Shown: positions 35,456 to 50,245, counted from the stretch's first letter. The stretch is 64,000 bases of DNA from Sanguinoderma infundibulare (GCA_032821775.1 JAVLRN010000006.1:1736001-1800000), one strand, 5' to 3'. Made by a program: numbers and translations. The notes: generated by a model from the sequence alone, not told the origin.

Positions 35456-36922
35456 ATGGATGTCCTGGATACGGAAACCGGACAGTTCGTCGACGTCGAC
35501 CCGAAGAAGGCCCAGTATGCAATCTTGTCGCACACTTGGGTTCGCCCTCCGAAGTACGAGCAAACGTACCAAGAAGTGAGGACGATCCAGAAGCGGTACA
35601 CTCGCGAGCGCAAACCCTCTCCTGACTCCCAGCGCGGTTCTTTGTCTTCTGTTAAAGGCCCCCGGGATCAGTCCTCGCCTACGCCTATCCCGCTTCCCTC
35701 ACAGCCCTCGTCCAAGCCATCATCCACTATTCCCATCGCTACAGCTTCCATCCTCACTCCTACCAAACCCTCGGTGGATCGGTCCCAAACGACATCTCTT
35801 TCCATCTGGGACGACCCGGAGCTCTCGCCCAAGATCCGGGACGCCTGCCGAGTTGCGCGAGAGAATGGCTACCAGTACATCTGGATCGACTCATGCTGCA
35901 TCGACAAAACCAGCAGCTCGGAACTTTCCGAAGCCATCAACTCGATGTATCTCTGGTATGCGCGATCGGATGTTTGCTACGCATACCTTGCCCGTGTGCC
36001 GGCCGAAGAAGACCATCGGGCTGAGGGCTCGCGCTTCCGCAGAAGCAAGTGGTTCAAGCGCGGATGGACGCTCCAGGAACTCATCGCTCCTTGGGATGTC
36101 GGGTTTCTCTCTCAGGATTGGACGTTCATCGGGTCAAAGCATACTCTTCACGACCTTGTCGAGAACGTCACCGGTGTCAGTCATAAAGCGCTGTTGCACC
36201 TTGAGCCGCTGGACAAATTCGGCGTCGCCCAGCGGCTCTCGTGGGCCTCGAGGCGGAAGACGACACGGGTGGAAGACCGGGCGTACTCGCTGCTCGGGAC
36301 CTTTGACATCAACATGCCCACCCTCTACGGCGAGGGAGAGCGTGCTTTCCGACGACTGCAGGAGGAGATCATGCGGCGCACCCCGGACCAGAGCCTCTTC
36401 GCATGGGAAGACATCTACTTGGGCTCCGAGATCCTCCATGGGCCTGCCACGACCGGGTTCGTACCAGAGCTCCAACAGTTTGACTGCCACCCTCGGGGCA
36501 GTCCTTTACTCGCAGATTCCCTCGACGCATTCAAACACGGTGGGGACATCGAATCGCTTTCTCATGAAGAAGTCTTCGCTCGACTGCAGCTCCTCCGCGC
36601 ACATCCAACCCTCACAGAATACACATTCACTCCGCACGGTATTCGCACGCAGTTCCCTTTGATATCCTTCTCCCAATATTTTCCTACGAGTACGACGAAG
36701 TACCCCGACGAAGTCTCACCATCCGAGTGGCATCTAGCCATCCTTGGGTGCGAACACAAGGACTTCCCCGGACAGCTTCTTGGACGGGTCTGCTACATAC
36801 CTCCCTCCCAGTCGGGCGTGGAATTTCTGCGCCCCGGATTTGTGATCATCGATCCAGACTCGGAGCGCGGTCGTCATTATTCCGACCTCTTCCTCCTGTC
36901 GCCCGTAGAGTCTACACAGGCC

Positions 36923-36964
36923 CTTGCAAGTGCGCCGGTTTATTAAACCGACGCCACTTGCAAG
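36923..36964. repeat. Left foldback hairpin of the element
   Basis: The sequence from CTTGCAAG (36923) to CTTGCAAG (36957-36964) is itself palindromic, with an inner palindrome around TTTATTAAA. The matching right hairpin is at 37612..37652. Each terminal repeat can therefore fold on itself as well as pair with the other. Confidence 0.75.
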
Positions 36965-37369
36965 TGCGCGGAGAGATCCGCATGGGGATGGGCGGTGATG
37001 ACGCCCAGGGGGAGACCAGGGCAACGGTCGCGCGGCGGTCGGACGCGCGCGATCATCGGACGATCGTTCGGACTCTGTTTACGATGGACAGCGCAGATGT
37101 TCGTCCACATTTTGTGGCATAGAGCTTCAAAGCGCGCCCAACAGCTAACAGGGTACCGCGGACAGGCGAACAGAGGACGGCGGGTGGGCGGACGGTCAAC
37201 GGGGCACGGGCGACAAGTGACCGCCCACTCTGATGGCGGTGCCTCGCCCTGATGCCAAGCCTGATGCCTGTGCCCTTTTTTGTACATCACGGCGCAGCGG
37301 CAGCGCGGGCGCGAGCATCACGGCTCTGCATATGTGTTATAGGTATTTTCTCCGCTACTTGGCGTAAGG

Positions 37370-37451
37370 AACTGGTGGTCTAGTGGTAAAATGGATTGTT
37401 AGTAGGTGTCATGTGGTGCTTGGTTCAAGTCTGCATGATGGCACTTTTTTT
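37370..37451 (+). ncRNA. tRNA-like Pol III segment inside the element (SINE-head-like)
   Basis: TGGTCTAGTGG at 37376-37386 is a perfect A box (TRGYNNARNGG). GTTCAAGTC at 37423-37431 is a perfect B box (GWTCRANNC). Their spacing fits a tRNA, and a run of seven T (37445-37451) follows as a Pol III terminator. The arms do not pair well (the T stem is broken), so it is a degenerate tRNA or the head of a SINE rather than a working tRNA. Confidence 0.55.
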
Positions 37452-38313
37452 AAAAGTGAGTAATTGCCATTGATGGCGGTATACAAATGGATCTACAGCA
37501 TGAATTCATGACAAGGCATTAGTTATTAACTGGAGGAGGGGCCGGAGGAGAGGGGGACCGGAGAAGGGAGGGACATATAGTGGGAGGGGATCGGGACCGG
37601 CGGGCCGCGCACTTGCAAGTGGCGCCGGTATAATAAACCGCGCACTTGCAAGCCTCTGTGTAGACGGCTCGTCGCCCGACTCCATCAAGCGCTGTCAGTC
37701 GCAGATAGAGCCCAAGACGGTCTACATCTCCCACCCTAACCGTGTCGAACTGACATTGGAGGGCCTTGATTTCAGCCGTCGGCCACACAAGGCAATCAAC
37801 TTGCTGCTAACGAGCGCGAGCCGCGATGCTCTCCATGCCCAAGGGTATGACATAGCCCATCTTCGAGGTCCTGACCAGGGGCACCGAAGTACTCACTTGC
37901 TTACGCTCTCCAACGAGGAACACGCCATCTCTATTGGATACCAACATACCCTACAGGGCGGCGGTGAAGATTTTACCATTAAGGCAACTATACAGATGTC
38001 GAGGCCCCGTCTTAACTCTGCCAGTACTACTGGGGGGCCCTCTGTCCATCAGGCCCAGGCGGCTCTAAGTCCGGAGGCTCAGGTGATTTGGGCCAACGTC
38101 CCCGCATGGTTCTCTGCCCCTTGGAGCCAGAGTGTTACGTTCAACTCATTCGGGGCCAAGAAGTACACCATCACCCTCGGCCTGGACCATGTAGGCGTCG
38201 GATACTACGTCCCACGCGTCGAGGTTCAGGTTGGCCAGGAGGACACGACAACCGCATCTTCTCCCGAGCTCGTCGAGCTACCGCACAAAGGAGGGGGCCA
38301 TGTGCCTTTCTAG

Positions 38314-38923
38314 AAAAGGAAAAGTCGAGGGGAGTCCGGTGAGCGGACTGGAGAGGACGGTCCTGGGGTGGTCAGCGCCAGAGGCATGGGTCGGCCAAAG
38401 GAGGACTTGGTGGCGGATGATGAACGCCAGGCTCGAATCGCCAGCGCGAAGGACGAGGCGGCGAGGGAGGAAGAGGAGTCCGAGGATGAATGAGTCTCCG
38501 GGCAGGGCGAGCGCGAAGCCGGGTTTTCCAGGCGAAGGTGACTCTTGGGAGGAGCGATGGAGAGACATTCCCTGCGATGTTTCGGACTCCAGATGCCCTC
38601 TTCCCCTCTTCTCTTTCTTACAAATGGTTCACGCTTTCCTCTGTATTTTTCTAATCCATTCTGTTACGAGTGTCCCGAAAGGGAAACCTCAACGTGTCTG
38701 GTGCTGTGCGGCATTGCGGCGCTAGTCCGACCCAGTCGGACAGGACTCTTTGTACCCTTTCTCTCAACTCCCAGCGCTTCGTACGAGTCTCGTCTGTCGG
38801 TAAACAATTTTTTATGTGCACGCACGCTCAATTAGGTTGCCCATTTGTTTATATTTCCAGCTTGCATAACCACTAATCCCTCAAATCGCTCTAGATCCCA
38901 TCGCCTTGAACTTCAAGGTTCCC
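38314..38923. other. Intergenic between HET and BTB genes
   Basis: About 610 bp in tandem orientation. No gene. Contains the HET 3' UTR and the BTB promoter. Confidence 0.45.
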
Positions 38924-40516
38924 ATGCCGAATCCCCCAACTGCCACCTTTTCCGGGTCTCCGTTCGACAACCCCGCCGCAGACGTTATCATCCGATCGCG
39001 CGATGGAGTGCACTTTCGTGTGCGCAGCGCCATCCTCACAGAAGCTTCACCAATCTTCTCCGACATGCTCGCTTCAGCCCGATCTGAGGATACGGCAGAC
39101 GAGAAACACGTCCTCACTGTCCCAGAGGAAAGTGGAGTGATAGACCCTCTGCTTCGTCTCTGTTACCCAGTAACGGACCCAATCTTCGCCGATGTGAAGG
39201 ATGTCCGACTCGTCCTCGCCGCTGCTATCAAGTACCAGATGGCGGAAGCTATTCTAATACTCAAGAAGCAGCTCAGTTCGTATATGAACGACCAGCCTTT
39301 GCGAGTGTGGGCCTCTGCATGCCTCCTCCGGCTTGTAGACGAGGCGAGGGCGGCAGCGTGTGCCCTCTTTGGGAAGGAGTTCCCTGTCAAGGCCCCTCCG
39401 GAGTTCGAAGAAGTGTCGAGCGGAGACTACTTCCGCCTCACCAAGTTCCTGCGCGCAGGCGCAAACGTCCCGGAGTCCTTCACGTTCTGGGACCCGGCTC
39501 CGGAGGACGTCCCAGCAGCCAAAGACCAGAGGCGACACTCCCTCGGCATGTCCGTGGAAGCCAGCCCGCCCGTCATCTCGTTCCAACCTCGTCCGTACGC
39601 CGACATCGTCTGCCGCTCCTCTGACGGCGTCGAGCTCCGCGCACATAGGATCATCCTCTGCCTCGCATCGTCGGTCTTGGAGAGGAAGATCTCCCGTCTG
39701 TGTCCCGACCCACCTCCCACCCCCGCCTCCCTTCCCGTCCTCGAGCTGGACGCACCCATCGCGGCCCTCGGCCCCGTCCTCGAAGCCTGCTACCCAACCC
39801 GCAGACGACACACCGTCCCGCTCGACCTGCGCGAGCTCATGCCAATGATGGACTGCGCGCGCAAGTACGACCTGCAACAGGCCCTCGAGTGGCTCAGCCG
39901 CGGCGCCTTCTGGCTCGCGTCCCGCGAGCGGCCCCTCGCGAGCTACCTCATGGCCGCCCGCATGGGCTTCGCCGACTACGCCCGGTCCACGCTGACGAAC
40001 CTCAGCGGCGAGCTGCACGCCTACGGCTGTCCGCCCGAGATGGAGGACACCCCCGCGACGTTCTACCACCGCCTCCTGATCAACCGCCACCAGAGCGCCG
40101 TGGCGACCTCGAGGCTGACAGGAACGGCTACACCCACGACCCGAACTCCCACGTCCGCTCCCAGTACTGCTGGACCCAGTACCCCGGAGCCTAGCAGTAG
40201 TAACAAGCCGAAGGTTAAGACTCCCACAGCGAAGCTGAAGGTCCCTGAGGTTCCCGACCCTCGAGACCCGTGGCTATTGGGTCTCTGGAGTCACACCGCG
40301 CAAGGATTGCAGGGATGTAGGAGCAATGAGCTGTGGAAGTTCGAGCCGAATCTCTCGAAACTGCTGAAAGAGTCGCTGGCGAAGAAGATCTGGTGTTCGA
40401 AGTGCGAAATGAACCTCGGCCTCATGTCCGGCTTGCACGACATGTACCAGAGCGTCCGTGCAGCCAAGTTCAATCACGACGTGAGCTCTTCCTGCAATCC
40501 AAGTTCGAAATATTAA
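38924..40516 (+). CDS. Double BTB/POZ-domain protein (paralogue 1 of 3)
   Basis: Protein of a large Agaricomycete family, possibly a Cullin-3 adaptor or transcriptional scaffold; function unknown. It begins MPNPPTATFSGSPFDNPAAD, and the first BTB is VIIRSRDGVHFRVRSAIL, EASPIFSDML, IDPLLRLCYPVTDPI. A second BTB-like module follows: YADIVCRSSDGVELRAHRII, SVLERKI, LGPVLEACYP. Then come the conserved RARxGFADYA and YGCPPEMEDTPATFYHRLLI blocks and a zinc-ribbon-like end KKIWCSKCEMN. A GTGAGC donor at about 40481 suggests a short last exon, not resolved. Start 38924 is the first ATG before the domain. The same layout occurs at 50.2 and 53.5 kb. Confidence 0.85.
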   Translation: MPNPPTATFSGSPFDNPAADVIIRSRDGVHFRVRSAILTEASPIFSDMLASARSEDTADEKHVLTVPEESGVIDPLLRLCYPVTDPIFADVKDVRLVLAAAIKYQMAEAILILKKQLSSYMNDQPLRVWASACLLRLVDEARAAACALFGKEFPVKAPPEFEEVSSGDYFRLTKFLRAGANVPESFTFWDPAPEDVPAAKDQRRHSLGMSVEASPPVISFQPRPYADIVCRSSDGVELRAHRIILCLASSVLERKISRLCPDPPPTPASLPVLELDAPIAALGPVLEACYPTRRRHTVPLDLRELMPMMDCARKYDLQQALEWLSRGAFWLASRERPLASYLMAARMGFADYARSTLTNLSGELHAYGCPPEMEDTPATFYHRLLINRHQSAVATSRLTGTATPTTRTPTSAPSTAGPSTPEPSSSNKPKVKTPTAKLKVPEVPDPRDPWLLGLWSHTAQGLQGCRSNELWKFEPNLSKLLKESLAKKIWCSKCEMNLGLMSGLHDMYQSVRAAKFNHDVSSSCNPSSKY

Positions 40517-40768
40517 TAACGGACAAACCGGACACAGTACAGCAGGAAGGCCTTAGCAAGCTAGGCCTCCCGACGGACCCTGTTCGACCTCCGTTTCCGA
40601 TCGCAACATCATTCCCCTAGTTATTCCTCACGCATATAGACGCATATACACGACGTCAAACGCACGATGACATTCTTCGCAGTAACAGGAGAGTAATGTA
40701 CGATACATAGCAGCCTCGACCTACTATACAACAAATAACAATTAAGACAACCGCCCAGACCCGTCGAA

Positions 40769-43700
40769 TCAGATGAACATCTGCAGCGGATGCCGGTCGT
40801 ACACATTTTGGCCCTCGCTCAGCTCGCCGAGATCGGGATAGAACGGCACGAGCGCGTCCGATGCGCCGAGGTAGAGCGAGTTGTATATCCGCCAGTACAC
40901 CTCGCGCACCTTCCGCGCCGGGTGGAAGAGACCCTGGAGGACGTAGCTAAGGAGCACGCCGGGGCCGAGCGTGACGCGCATCCCCTCGATGGCCTCCATG
41001 ACGGCGCCAATGACGTGCGGGGACGTCTCGAAGCAGTTCGGCCAGACGAGGTTCATGAGGTGGAGCATCGAGTCTTCGCAACCAAGACCAGCGACACCAA
41101 GGGCAAGGTGCTTGACAATGGTGCTAGCCGTCTGCCGGTGGACAAGATCACGATCCGTGAGGGCATCCTCGAGCATGGTGACAACGGAGTCAGCGTAGTA
41201 CGCTGACTGCGGGCCGACGTATTCGAAGACGAACGAGAGCGCCTTCAAACAACCTGTGCGGACGTTGAGCTCCGCAGTACGGTACTCGTTGAGGATGGCG
41301 GGGAGGCAAGTAAAAGCTAGAAAAACTGTGATCAGAATCAGGTTCGTTGATAGGATGTAATAAACAGACGTACGTCCACAAGTCTCCGCAACAATAGCGA
41401 TAGCGACAGTACTGCAAACACGCGACTGACGCTCTTGTACGCGCAAGTTCGTGAGAAGCACCTGAAGCACATCCTGGGGACCCAAACTCTTCGCGATATA
41501 ACCGAACGAGTTGACAGCCGCACGGCGAATACCCTTCTTGTGCGCCTTGAGAAGGTCAAGCAGCTCGAAGCAGATACGCATCCACTCGCGAGCGGGGACG
41601 AACTCTGCCCCACGATCGGCGATGCGTCCAATCAAGTTGATGGTTGCTTCTTGCACCTTCTCATGACGGTTACGAAGGATAGGGGTCATACGAGGCACTG
41701 CAAACAAGTATCATCAGTATCCGTGCGAAGCTGGACGTCATTTGAGAGGGCTTACGAAGGTCCTTCACAGGCGGGTTCATCTGAGTCATACCGACCACGT
41801 TCGCGATGGCACCCTCCGCCGCGATGATACTACCAAGCGTATCGGGGTACTCCTCGCCGAGCTGTTCGAAAAGCACGAGGCCGAGCTTGCTCAACAGCTG
41901 GTCCTCACCGCACTGCTTGATGACGACAGCGAGACGGGTCGTAAGGTCTGCAGCCTGCTGGCGAACCTTCGCGCTCTTGTTGTTCAACCGCCAGAGAATG
42001 GTGGAGACGATCTGTGTGAGGTATGGCTTGACGCGGATACCTAGGATCGACGATTAGTAATTTGCCGACGGGAGATGGGAGGAAACTCACCAAGTGCATT
42101 GACAACAGTACCAAAACCGTCCAACATGACTTGATCCTCAGTCGTCTGCTCCTGGAACGCGTAGATAATACCGTCCACAAGACGGACTTCCAGACGCTCG
42201 TCGATGTCGGAGGCACCAAGGGAGGCAACGACCTTCGTGATGGTCTCCATAACCATCTTTCGATAAGGCTCCGCCTCGTCCTTGAGCTCGTTCACGATCC
42301 TCCCAACAATCTCCGCGACGCCCGACTTCTGGGCGAGCTCGACGGTGGTCTCGACGACCTGACGGTAGTTTCTCCGGTCGAGAGCCATCCGGCGGACCCA
42401 AAACGCCTTGAAGAAGTCCGGAAGGATGTCCTGCTTGATGTACTGGGGCGTGACACCCTCGGTAGCCGCGCACTGCTGCACTACTTTCAGTACAATCTTC
42501 TTCATCTCCTCGTCCGACGTCTGGAATTCGCGAATGAGGATGATGGTGACCTCCTTGATATAGTACGACACGTATTCGGGGTCCATGAGGGGGAGGATAA
42601 AGCCGATGGCCTTCAGGAACGCCGCAAGGGACTTGCCACGGTGCAGGCGTATACCGACCCAGAGAGGCTTGAGCACGTTATCGAACGACTCGATACCGTA
42701 CGGCGCAGCGGCTTCGGCCAATGCAGCCAGAGCGAGGGCGGTCATGGTCCGGACCTTGGTCTGCTCGTCCTGGAGACCGTGGGCGATACAGTCGACGAGG
42801 TTACGCAGGTGAGGGAGGACAGCGCAGCCCATCATAATGGCAATCTGTTGTACGATACGGATACCAGTATGACGAGCCTGCCAGGACTTCTTGCTACGAC
42901 AGACAGCCTTGAGGAAGGGAAGCAGCGAGGGAATACCGAGGGCAGAGGCGACAACGGAGAACGCACGTGCAGTAGTATTACGGACGTACTCGTCGGCGTG
43001 GTCGATGTCGGGGCGCATGGTGGAAATCATGTGCGCAAGACCCGCGGCCTTGGACAGGTTGGAGATGATTTCGCGACCTTCGACACGAGCGTAGTAGTCC
43101 TCGTCGATGAGCAGAGGCTCAATAACGACAAGGATCTTGTGAACGTACGGACGAACAAGGTCATCGAGTTTGTACAGGACGCGATCAATGACCTTGACGA
43201 GAAGATGCCGCTCCTGGTCCTCGAGAGTACGTTCCATAAGAAGAGGGAGAATCTTGTCGAAGAGAGGACCAGCGCCGAATTCACGAGCCTTGTCGGTGAT
43301 CTGGCGAAGCGCGGTTTTACGGACGGGAGGCGTACCGTTCTTGATCTTCAGGAGCAGCCGCATGATCTTCCGCTCCTTCATCTCATCCACCGACAACTCG
43401 GTCTCGTCCTCCTCCTTCAAGATCTTCGCAAAATACTGGGCATCTTCCGGCTTGAAAAAGGCCAAGTTACCGACGCCAGGAATCTCGGTAGGCAGTTCGG
43501 GGGCAAGCCCTGCAGCGGCCGCAACAGCCGCAGCATCCGAGCTTTCCTGGATCTGGAAGCCGCCGATTTCGGTGACGGAGGGACCGGAGAGTTTCGGTGG
43601 TCGAACGAGAGGGGCATAACCAGGAGGGGGAGTTACGGTAACATAACCGGTGGAGGGGAGAATGGCGTCGAGCTCTTCGTCCGTGAGATACCGGTTGTGC

Positions 43701-44368
43701 TTGTCCTCGTGCATGAGGCCAGGAGCATTCATGATGATAGGCGTCATCGGAACGTCTGGTGCGGCAGCAGGAGCTTGATCCCAGCGCGACCTCTTCCCGC
43801 CCGGGGTCTCTGCCGCGACGTCGGCGGGAGTCGCATCCCATCTAGAACGCCGCTTCTTCGGCGCAGCGCCCTCGAGAGCCTCTTGGGACCACTCACCCTT
43901 AGTCTCCTTGTTTTCCTTATCCTCCTCGGGCTCCGAGATGTCCCAACGTCGCTTCCGCTTCGTGCCCTGCAACGCGGCGAGCTCCTTTTGCGCCTCCTCG
44001 ATCTCTGCGCGTGGGGGCGTCCTGTCGAGGTCCATCTTGGCCTGTCCCTCCTCCCGCTCCTGCCTCTCCTTCTCCTCAATTGCCCTCCGCACCCGGTCCT
44101 CCTCCTTCTCCAATCGCTGCAACCTCATCGCGTCCTTGTAGCCTCCCTCTACCTCTTCTCCATTAGCGGCTGCCTTGAATGCGTCGGCACTCTCGTTCGC
44201 CTGACGATTGAAACGACGGCCGTGATAGTCGGATTGTCGTGCAGCGATTTGCCGCGTCTTGGCCGTCTCTGCAAAGGGGTCGATGTTCTCTTCCTCGGCC
44301 ATCTCTGCAAACTCCTGCAGCACCTCCTTCGGCGCCGTGAAAGAGTCGACAAGTCTTGGCTCGGACAT
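40769..44368 (-). CDS. SF3B1: SF3B1/Hsh155, U2 snRNP splicing factor 3B subunit 1
   Basis: HEAT-repeat scaffold of the U2 snRNP that clamps the branch helix during spliceosome assembly. Four exons: complement(join(40769..41316,41374..41697,41756..42040,42091..44368)), 3,435 nt, 1,144 residues, phases closed. The N-terminal region has RWD-type ULM motifs ([31 protein letters not shown]) that bind UHM partners such as U2AF-like proteins, and [10 protein letters not shown]. The HEAT array is almost invariant: [100 protein letters not shown] and [19 protein letters not shown]. The lysine equivalent to the human K700 hotspot is present ([20 protein letters not shown]). It is shorter than human because of a reduced N-terminus. 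Confidence 0.97.
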
Positions 44369-44608
44369 GGCGAGAGATTAGGGGGCGAATATGAAGGAGA
44401 TGAGGATAGTGGTGGGGGTTTCCGTCCAAGTCGTGGACGACGTCTTCGAGCTGCAGCTGAATAACGCCACCGCACTTGCGCCGTTTATAACTCCGACAAG
44501 CTCCGACTAAATCGTCCGAGTCCGACACAACCGGTCCGGCGACTTGAGTCTGAACTTACTCTGCGCTCATCATCAACACCGTCTCTGCTTCAACTCATTT
44601 CGCCCAAG
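44369..44608. promoter_or_regulatory. Shared divergent promoter, SF3B1/MZT1
   Basis: 240 bp between the two start codons. Both promoters are here by geometry. A TTATAA-like motif lies near 44485, but its role is unproven. Confidence 0.4.
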
Positions 44609-44942
44609 ATGTCCACTCGGGAAGCAGACCGCATCTCTGCGGCTGAAGAGACCCTCAACAGTACGCCGTCTGCCTACACCACAAGGGCGTAAACTCACCG
44701 GAGCCTCTCTATGCAGCTCTCTTCGATATTTCTCAACTACTGAACACTGGTCTCGATAAAGAGACACTCGCAACATGCGTCAGCTTGATTGAGAGTGGAG
44801 TGAACCCAGAGGCGCTTGCGGTGAGTACGCGTTTTCTTTTCACAGGAAGCAGCTCATGTCTTCTCGGCAGGCGGTCATCCAGGAGTTGCGGCGCGAGAGT
44901 ACGGCTCTGAAAAACTCCCGTCCACCGGCCAACGGTCGATGA
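44609..44942 (+). CDS. MZT1: MZT1/MOZART1, gamma-tubulin complex recruitment factor
   Basis: Very small subunit needed to target and activate the gamma-tubulin complex at spindle pole bodies. Exons join(44609..44660,44717..44820,44871..44942) give 75 residues, phases closed. The core [20 protein letters not shown] joins [14 protein letters not shown] and AVIQELRRE, almost identical to the MOZART1 family consensus. Length is normal (human 82). Because it is so short and split by two introns, single-frame gene callers miss it. It is divergent from SF3B1. Confidence 0.95.
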
Positions 44943-45400
44943 CACCAGGATCAAGGATCCGAGAAGACCGCGTTACGTGACTCGGGGAATGCATCTTGTT
45001 TTGTATCACTAATGGCCTTGCATGATCTTTGTGAGTCAAATGTATCACCTGTCATCATATATGAGTGTCTGTGCTTGGCGGGAATCACAGTTGGACAGGA
45101 AAAAGGGCCTGCTTGACAATGTCGCATAAGTGTTCCAATGGCCATCTCCGATCTGTCGAGGTGGCCGGGGTGCCCTGGTGGCCCTCACTGCTCAGGTGGC
45201 CAGTATGCTTAGTCACACCATCTGACCAAGACGACGTGATGCCTGAGACTGTTCTGAGGTAAGAACTAAGTAAGGCCTGAGGCGGAAATGCTTTAAAGGT
45301 GCGACACCCTGGACGGTCTCACTCCTGTGGTTCCCAGCCTAGTTTCGCTCTTCCGTCGAACTTCCATCGCAATCCGCGCAACGAACGCAACGAGGCAAAG
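44943..45400. other. Intergenic, no supported gene
   Basis: About 460 bp between MZT1 and the DOPA-dioxygenase-like gene. No gene seen. Confidence 0.45.
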
Positions 45401-46072
45401 ATGGCCGAATACAAGTCTCCGCTCATTGGATACGAAAACGCGGAGCCGTTGCCGACCACAATCAATCCGGACGGCAAGTCGCTGTACAACCCTCCGGGTC
45501 CACGCTCAGCTGCATATGACAATTTCCCCGACCCGATCAAGTCCGCCAACAACGGTTTCGACTTCCATAGTAGGTGCTTCATGCTCCGTTGGGTTTGTCG
45601 CGCTCACAATCACTTACAGTTTATTACCCGCCCAACTCGCCCGAGGAAGCGAAGTATGCTGCAGAGCTGCACGAGCGCATTCGGCGAGAGTTCCCAGAGG
45701 TATGCATTGTCGTTATCAGATAACGGAGGCACTCGCCAGTTGACGCCATCATGTCCTCAGCTTCGCATATACAGGTTCTGGGATAAGCCTGTCGGTCCTC
45801 ACCCCGTGCCCATGTTCGAGGTGAACGTCTTCAACCCTCACCAGACCGGTACACTCTTCTCCTGGCTGGCAGTCAACCGGGGACCGTGCTCGTGAGTTAT
45901 GTCACGACTGTGATCTTCTGGTCGGTACTCATGAGCGGGAAATGCGTACAGGGTTCTCATTCATCCCAACACCGGCGATCCCCACAAGGACCACACGGAA
46001 CTGGCGACCTGGATGGGGAAACCATTCCCGCTTAACGTGCGCCCATTGCTCAAGCTGCGACCAGCCCAGTGA
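45401..46072 (+). CDS. DOPA 4,5-dioxygenase family protein
   Basis: Small non-haem iron ring-cleavage enzyme family (PF08883). Amanita DOPA 4,5-dioxygenase makes betalamic acid, but most fungal relatives have unknown substrates. Exons join(45401..45569,45620..45699,45761..45891,45952..46072) give 166 residues, phases closed. Typical motifs are FDFHIYYPPNSPEEAKYAAE, LRIYRFWDKPVGPHPVPMFE, LAVNRGPCSVLIHPNTGD and DHTELATWMGKPFPLNVRPL. The histidines in DFH, GPHP, LIHP and KDHT are likely metal or substrate ligands. No pigment-gene neighbours are visible. Confidence 0.88.
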
Positions 46073-49525
<3,453 letters not shown>

Positions 49526-50245
49526 GCTCCGCCGTCGTGTTCGCAACCTTCTCGGACACTCGTAGTGTACACCATGGACTGCTCCCGGTTTTGTTGTCGC
49601 TGTCGTTTTGCACCAACCCTCGCCGCAGGGCGCGGCGCGTCCTGTCTCTCACTGATGTACCTGACACTCACCTCCGCTTCTCGTGCTGATGGACAATTCG
49701 TTTCTGATGATTCCCGACGTTGCCAATCGACTCTGCATCGCCACTGGTCACTAGCCACTCCTCTCGCTTCACAGGTATGCGCTCGGAGTGATGTTTATGG
49801 CTTGCGGTGACTGGACTGCTAGCTGTCTGCAATTTCCCCACCTCTGACTCTCACATCCATTTTGTCGTTCAGGTTCATGGTTCTCTTTCTCTCATGTGTA
49901 GGATACCCCCTCAATCATTCCCCGTCCGGTACGTCTCGAGTAGTGTAGCGTTCTTTGTATATAATTTTTCCTAATGCTCTACGGTACCTAGGATACATGT
50001 GCGGGTCGATACTTCCAGCAAGGATTCGGGCTAGCATCAGCTGCTCAGACGGTCTCGGTGTGATACTAATTCATACATCAATTCGTAAACACATGAACCA
50101 GGAACTTGACAGAATCAATCTGATTGAAACGTTAACCAGTTGCGACTCAAATGGATCAGCTTCCTTGGGCGCGCATGTACGACGCTCAACCACGGCTCCT
50201 GTCAGTCCAGTATCCTCTGCCCAAACTCTACACGACAGAGTGGAA
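49526..50245. other. Convergent 3' intergenic region
   Basis: About 720 bp between the GMC and BTB-2 3' ends, AT-rich towards 49960. No gene seen. Confidence 0.45.

Larger units (their letters stand above)
36906..37670. mobile_element. Non-autonomous DNA transposon (MITE-like) with foldback ends, inserted in HET gene
   Basis: 765 bp, flanked by perfect 8 bp direct repeats GTCGCCCG at 36898..36905 and 37671..37678. Ends are inverted repeats of about 65 bp with small indels: the left end starts TAGAGTCTACACAGG, and the right end read inward starts GAGCCGTCTACACAGAGG. Both continue into CTTGCAAGTGCG, a TTTATTA core and CGCCACTTGCAAG. No transposase ORF. An 8 bp duplication and a TAGAG-type terminus suggest the hAT superfamily, mobilised in trans. 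The two termini are not identical in the outermost bases, so superfamily is an inference. It contains a tRNA-like segment near its centre. Confidence 0.82.
35456..38313 (+). pseudogene. HET-domain (heterokaryon incompatibility-type) protein, split by a transposon
   Basis: HET proteins trigger or control cell death on fusion of genetically different fungal cells; most paralogues have unknown partners. The N-terminal 480 residues are intact: YAILSHTW, then RDACRVARENGYQYIWIDSC CIDK, AINSMYLWY, WFKRGWTLQELIAP, WASRRKTTRVEDRAYSLLG and TLYGEGERAFRRLQEE, the full HET motif series. At 36905 the frame enters a 765 bp element (36906..37670) and stops at 36944-36946. Coding sequence resumes at 37679 and ends at 38313 (VYISHPNRVELTLEGLDFS and onward). 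Lengths 1,450 + 635 nt equal 695 codons, exactly in frame when the element and one 8 bp duplicate are left out. So the gene was intact before insertion. A truncated 496-residue product with the whole HET domain may still be made. Confidence 0.88.

Noticed and set aside
37370..37451. Functional tRNA gene
   Set aside because: A and B boxes are perfect, but T-arm and acceptor pairing fail. Described instead as tRNA-like.
42062..44464. 800-codon plus-strand ORF opposite SF3B1
   Set aside because: It is the exact antisense of the SF3B1 first exon. The translation is Leu/Arg/Gly-rich without domains, a shadow of strong codon bias.
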